Below, piece by piece: positions 55,801 through 58,761 of a DNA stretch of 58,761 bases. Position numbers and translations under genes: made by a program. This stretch comes from Lachnospiraceae bacterium (GTDB taxonomy: Bacteria > Bacillota > Clostridia > Lachnospirales > Lachnospiraceae): the NCBI GenBank assembly GCA_029062895.1, contig JAIDPF010000027.1, forward strand, positions 1 to 58,761. Direction: 5' to 3'. Under the pieces are notes generated by a model, which was not told where the DNA came from, ran no database searches, and saw only the letters and a list, made by a program, of their open reading frames with translations. Every line of letters starts with the position of its first letter. Position 1 is the stretch's first letter.

Positions 55801-56255
55801 GAGACTTCACCCTGAAACACCTCCATGCCCGCATTTTCCTCATCAAATGGAGCATATGATTCATCTGTCATTGCAGGACCGTCTTCCATATCATATGCAT
55901 CAGCGCATTCATTCCCAGAATCATATTCGTCCGCATATTCCGCAAAATTTTCATTTGCATCATATTTATTTCCAGATTTTTCCATAAAATAAGGTTCGTC
56001 GTTTGTTTCATCATTATCTATATTGGTAATTTCATCGCTGTATTCTTCTGTGTAGTTAGTGATTTCATCTATATAATCAGTATTTTCTTCTGTAAATTCG
56101 CTAAATTCTTCCGTATATTCATTAAATTCTTCTATATAATCGCTGTTTTCTTCTGTATATTCATTGGGTTCTTCTGTATGATCATCATACATCTCCTGTA
56201 CCTGCGGGATATGATCCGTCAGATCCAAATCGATGATATCAAATTCTTTTTTCAT
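52830..56255 (-). CDS. Large membrane-anchored surface protein with Big_2 domains and GH25 lysozyme
   Basis: 1141 aa. A long acidic cytoplasmic N-terminus (about 1-255) carries YTEE/YIEE repeats and then a Tyr/Gly/Asp/Glu repeat (GYYDAEGGYDPEG). One membrane span (about 258-281, WVTAGMGALIVCVAIITLVAA) follows. Outside are a Cna-B-like domain (about 330-440), an ESEINA-type linker, a SGNSTA-type linker, three Big_2 bacterial Ig domains (each ending VTVSY/ITVTYKDAQGNTKS), one or two choline-binding-like repeats (YYYDKNHNKVTGDQ) and a C-terminal GH25 muramidase with FGIDVSKW-type start and YPVFIDTER catalytic motif. It should hold the wall and cut muramyl bonds. ATG at 56255 with GGAGAGG 4 nt upstream. 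Confidence 0.9.
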   Translation of the reverse strand: MKKEFDIIDLDLTDHIPQVQEMYDDHTEEPNEYTEENSDYIEEFNEYTEEFSEFTEENTDYIDEITNYTEEYSDEITNIDNDETNDEPYFMEKSGNKYDANENFAEYADEYDSGNECADAYDMEDGPAMTDESYAPFDEENAGMEVFQGEVSVDTMLMSDISEEINEQIEEQYTGSVDFVELDELTEEGYDSEGYYDAEGGYDPEGYYDADSGYDFEGGYNPESEYYDEEGAYAGDMAYGDEGKQDIKTRILAFFRNLTPGDWVTAGMGALIVCVAIITLVAAGNRNRAAEAFNLYDVGQNFSSIGIAGESGLMAMADAHMALSMEEEPGETAEFISVKVTCTSVERDLKIKFIDAETDRLITDVEFEIVLKSGGEVAYTFKDEDLDGIIYNKSVEPGVYQVEMTPVEGYEFTEYPSSVTVKDQIVYEQIDVTQEIKTESEINAAAEDTAINNAEVEAAAEPTPVVTDTVEWVESTRVAVDGSDGYRQVNKDTIAEPSYSARNTVSVASQQRAAEPMRPYFIMHELFRTASGNSAVSGNNTASGNSTASGNSTASGNSTVSGNENGDNETKSEERTASVTISGEKTVQAGGTITLSASAKSGGNAISGGNYSWKSSNTSVATVNSGKVSALKEGTVTITVEFSKTEDNVTYKGSATFEITVEAKPVVVTVSQVSVSPATLDLSVSESKVVTASAVMTDQSKITTASAFTFQSSDAKIATVDESGKVTGIAAGTATITVSYKDAQGNTKSADCTVKVTQQTMQGIALDKTSLTLRKGTSETLTATVTLSDGTKITDAGKMTWKSSDTAVATVDAAGKVTAVANGTAKITVTYKDAAGNTKSVECTVNVVANPEQDTSSKLVDKNGNQIYVKNSSGNYVEATFADYYKASAFYIKADVEYIYTGWQTLNGNVYYYDKNHNKVTGDQIIQGIKYHFNNEGILAMNNNGVLGIDVSKWNGTIDWNAVKNSGISFVIIRCGYRGSSTGVLVEDPTFKRNIQGATAAGLKVGVYFFTQAINEVEAVEEASMVISLIKGYGISYPVFIDTERANGRADGLDRATRTAVCRAFCETIRNAGYSAGVYASKSWYNDNLNYGSLSGYRIWLAQYASEPTFGSRYDMWQYSDKGTVSGISGKVDMNISYLGY
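54568..54675 (-). repeat. 18-bp in-frame repeat coding SGN-type linker
   Basis: Six copies of an 18-bp unit (tttcctgatgctgtacta and variants) encode the Ser/Gly/Asn/Thr/Ala linker before the Big_2 domains. The copies are nearly identical, so the tract can lengthen or shorten by slippage without a frameshift. It is coding sequence and not a CRISPR array. Confidence 0.85.
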
Positions 56256-56458
56256 ACATCCTCTCCATTTCTAATTTTTTTCAGCGCTGTTACAACTTTC
56301 TCGGACATTATAGCATGTATTATGTAAACAAAGCAAGAAAAATGATGTATTTTGCGATGGTAATAACTGTATGAATTTCCAATTCGGTGGTATGGTTGAT
56401 TTTTGCCAGATATAATGATAAAATAGGCAAGACTTCTTAGAAAAAACCGTTAAAAAGG

Positions 56459-57715
56459 ATGCATTCTTTGAAAAAACAGAAGATGAATATGTATGATTAT
56501 ATTATTATTGGAGGCGGCGTGACGGGCATCACGCTCTGCAAGAAATTAAGGGAAAAAGGGATAGATAACATCCTGGTTTTGGAAAAATCAGATGAACCGG
56601 GTGGTCTGTGCAGGACAAAAGAAATAGACGGGCACATATTAGATATCGGCGGCGGTCATTTCTTCCACACAAAGCATCAGGAGATTTTTGATTATGTTTT
56701 TAAATATCTTCCGGAAAATGAATTTAACTATTATAAACGGGTGTCAAAAATTGAGATGGGGGAAACTACCATTGATTATCCTATTGAATCGAATGTGTGG
56801 CAGCTGCCGATGGAGGAGCAGATTGAATATCTGATTTCAATTATTCGAAATGGGCAGTCCCTTAACAGAAAAGAACCTGAAAATTATGAAGAGTGGGTCC
56901 GCTGGAAATTAGGGGACAAGATATGCGATGCCTATATGATCCCTTATAATACAAAGTTGTGGGGAGTCGAGCCGAAAGAAATGGATATCGACTGGCTCTA
57001 TAAAATACCGAATGTAGATGTAAGAGAGGTATTAAAATATTCACTTGAACGAAAGCAGGATGTGAATAAATTCCCGGCACATATCCATTTCTATTATCCG
57101 AAAAAAGAGGGGTTTGGGCAGATAGTGAAAGCGCTGGTCAAAGATGAACTTTCCTTTATCAAGTGCGGCTGCGAAGTAACGAAGCTCAGATACAAGGAAG
57201 GAAACTGGATTGTAAATGATGTTTATGCAGCGAAGCGGATCATCAATACCACGCCGTGGAATGATTTATACCGCGCATTAGGGTGTCCAGCCGAAATTGC
57301 TTCCGCAATACAGAAGATTAAATATAATCGGATCGTAGTTTCACTGTTCGAAAAAGATTACGATGTAGATTGGCACTGGAAGTATATCCCAGATCCAAGC
57401 AAGGCGCACCACAGAGAGTTTTATATACATAATTATGCCGAAGACAGTAAGAAAAACGGCATTTATTTGGAAACCGGCATAAAAAGGTTCAAGGAGAAGA
57501 AGATGCCGGTCGGCAGCAAGGCATCCATTGTTGATTTTTATACGGATGCAGCATATCCGATACCGGTAACCGGGCATGCGCAGGCAATCAGGGAAATCCT
57601 TGATTATTATCGCCCGATGGGGCTTTACGGTGTCGGAAGATGGGGACAGCATGAATATCAGAATGCTGATGTTTCGATGCATGAGGCCATAAAGTTTGTA
57701 GATTCGCTGCCATAA
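56459..57715 (+). CDS. FAD-dependent oxidoreductase, UDP-galactopyranose mutase / protoporphyrinogen-oxidase-like
   Basis: 418 aa. The FAD-binding start YDYIIIGGGVTGITLCKKL and the second glycine motif EKSDEPGGLCRT define the amine-oxidase/GLF-type fold; HFFHTKHQEI and GLYGVGRWGQHEYQNADVSMHEAI near the C-terminus fit UDP-galactopyranose mutase relatives that act on nucleotide sugars. Substrate not proven. Start uncertain: ATG at 56459 touches its AAGG, whereas TTG at 56468 is 8 nt after AAGGA. A TATAAT at 56411-56416 may be a -10 box, but no matching -35 was found. It is the first gene of a plus-strand unit, divergent from the giant lysozyme gene across a 203-bp gap. Confidence 0.8.
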   Translation: MHSLKKQKMNMYDYIIIGGGVTGITLCKKLREKGIDNILVLEKSDEPGGLCRTKEIDGHILDIGGGHFFHTKHQEIFDYVFKYLPENEFNYYKRVSKIEMGETTIDYPIESNVWQLPMEEQIEYLISIIRNGQSLNRKEPENYEEWVRWKLGDKICDAYMIPYNTKLWGVEPKEMDIDWLYKIPNVDVREVLKYSLERKQDVNKFPAHIHFYYPKKEGFGQIVKALVKDELSFIKCGCEVTKLRYKEGNWIVNDVYAAKRIINTTPWNDLYRALGCPAEIASAIQKIKYNRIVVSLFEKDYDVDWHWKYIPDPSKAHHREFYIHNYAEDSKKNGIYLETGIKRFKEKKMPVGSKASIVDFYTDAAYPIPVTGHAQAIREILDYYRPMGLYGVGRWGQHEYQNADVSMHEAIKFVDSLP

Positions 57716-57745
57716 AGAAAATTATGGAACCGGCAGGAGAGCGCG

Positions 57746-58705
57746 ATGTTATATCAAGGTGATTGCGATAATGCAAAAGTTTTGGAATACCTGCATTTAA
57801 TGAAAAGTCTGGTAGAAAAAGGGTTTGAAGTGATGCTGTTTCATCAAGGACTTGGTGAGACCTGCATATTTTCAAGGCTTATGAAAGCTTATACCGAAAA
57901 AACGAAGAAACCGTTAATTTTAATTGCGCGGGATGATTCAAGAAAGGCATTACTGGAACAGTGTCCTTATATCTATAATGTTATGACATGTGATATTTCT
58001 TTTTTTTACGAACTGGCTTCTTATAAAGAATTCAGAGCAGCCTTACAGATAAAAAATTTTGAAACACTGCATTACATAAATTTTGAAAATGTTACGACTA
58101 TGAGAGAGGAAATTTGCTCATTTTTAGGGCTTCCTTATGACGCGGAAGATAGTGATTATATCGTGAAATCAAAATTTCCCGATGCATTAGGGCAATACTT
58201 TGATGAACTAGGGCTGAAGAGAGGAAAATCAGTTTTTCTGATACCGCATGCGCTTTGCTATGGAAACGAAGTGGTGTCATTTGAGTTTTGGGAAAAACTT
58301 TCCATAAGACTAAGGGAAGAAGGATATGAGCCGGTATTCAATTCTTGTGAAGAAATTGTGCCGGGAGTGCCATACATATATCTTCCAATAGAAGAAGTGC
58401 CGGCTTTTGCAAAACTGTGCGGAAATGTTATAGGGGTACGAACCGGGTTATTAGATGTAATTGCAACTTTTACGGACGTTAAGATACAGGCTGTTTATCC
58501 AAATGAACTCTGCCCTATATGGCATCAGAATCAGATGCTTTACAAAGGGCTAGATATATCATTAAAAGAAAAATCCGAAAGAGCAATTTATGACATGGCG
58601 ATTAGGCGTGTAGTTGGAAGAGGAAATGTATTTGAATTTATACATGGAAATGAGGAAGAAGATATTCAAAAATTGATTGAGCATTTAGATGTAATCATAA
58701 ACTAA
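57746..58705 (+). CDS. Unrecognised protein, possible GT-B-fold glycosyltransferase
   Basis: 319 aa, cytoplasmic, no signal peptide. The first half has Rossmann-like strand and helix alternation with GFEVMLFHQGLGETCIFSRLM; the second half has RGKSVFLIPHALCYGNEVVSFEFWEKLSIRLREEGYEPVFNS and then IGVRTGLLDVIATF, a layout like GT9 heptosyltransferase C-domains where the sugar nucleotide sits after the IPHA strand. This is a fold-level guess. ATG at 57746 lies 6 nt after AGGAG. It follows the flavoprotein by 30 bp, so both may work on the same surface glycan. The unit probably continues past the window end. Confidence 0.7.
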   Translation: MLYQGDCDNAKVLEYLHLMKSLVEKGFEVMLFHQGLGETCIFSRLMKAYTEKTKKPLILIARDDSRKALLEQCPYIYNVMTCDISFFYELASYKEFRAALQIKNFETLHYINFENVTTMREEICSFLGLPYDAEDSDYIVKSKFPDALGQYFDELGLKRGKSVFLIPHALCYGNEVVSFEFWEKLSIRLREEGYEPVFNSCEEIVPGVPYIYLPIEEVPAFAKLCGNVIGVRTGLLDVIATFTDVKIQAVYPNELCPIWHQNQMLYKGLDISLKEKSERAIYDMAIRRVVGRGNVFEFIHGNEEEDIQKLIEHLDVIIN

Positions 58706-58761
58706 AGATCATTTTTGTATAACGCATATATAACAGGGAAGAATGAATTGGAAAACAAATT

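Overview
The window looks like a chromosomal segment of an anaerobic Gram-positive of class Clostridia, most likely family Lachnospiraceae. This is inferred from strong GGAGG-type ribosome sites, frequent TTG and GTG starts, a PPi-dependent phosphofructokinase, a Csp-type subtilase fold, several GH25 surface lysozymes, LCP-type wall ligation and moderate GC content. No rRNA, phage, insertion sequence or CRISPR array was seen. One tRNA gene (Leu, anticodon TAG) is present. Almost all genes are on the minus strand.

Layout. (1) 0.1-9.7 kb is a mixed housekeeping stretch: PPi-phosphofructokinase, Ca2+/Na+ exchanger, DegV lipid-binding protein, a secreted Cys/His-repeat protein, a small membrane protein, two MATE exporters, an isochorismatase-like hydrolase, a GNAT acetyltransferase and tRNA-Leu. 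(2) 9.7-22.8 kb is an unusual proteostasis and signalling region. A surface protein with one membrane span and a cytoplasmic tail is followed by two divergent ClpX-like ATPases, a membrane diguanylate cyclase and a small unknown gene. Next come a divergent carbamate-kinase-like gene behind a structured leader RNA, a Csp-like subtilase whose catalytic Ser is replaced by Asp, a zinc-finger ClpX paralogue and an HtrA protease. (3) 22.8-33.5 kb starts the surface-polysaccharide region: GT2 glycosyltransferases, an LCP ligase, a polyprenyl-phosphate sugar transferase and phosphoglucomutase. (4) 33.5-37.5 kb holds a small alarmone synthetase, an ECF sigma factor operon (sigma, probable anti-sigma, two membrane proteins) and a zinc-ribbon membrane protein. 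(5) 37.7-56.3 kb is a polysaccharide assembly and export locus: three large GT proteins, a methyltransferase-kinase fusion resembling the chain terminator WbdD, a Wzt/Wzm ABC exporter, rfbC/rfbA/rfbB for a dTDP-deoxysugar, and two membrane-anchored GH25 lysozymes. (6) 56.5-58.7 kb, on the plus strand, starts a new unit with a UDP-galactopyranose-mutase-like flavoprotein and an unrecognised protein.

How it works together (inference). Sections 3 and 5 look like one pathway. A sugar-phosphate is loaded onto a lipid carrier (25280-26692), extended in the cytoplasm by several GT2 enzymes, capped by the methyltransferase-kinase, recognised by the Wzt C-terminal domain, exported by Wzm, and joined to peptidoglycan by the LCP protein, while the GH25 proteins remodel the wall.

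The strongest candidates for something undescribed are three. First, two leader sequences (before the carbamate-kinase-like gene and before a small membrane protein of the ECF operon) share a highly similar core of about 39 nt and can form mutually exclusive base pairings around the start codon. Second, a five-gene unit couples a membrane receptor-like protein to two ClpX-like unfoldases with rebuilt pore loops but intact ClpP-docking loops, and to a diguanylate cyclase. Third, a subtilase has been converted to a pseudoprotease.
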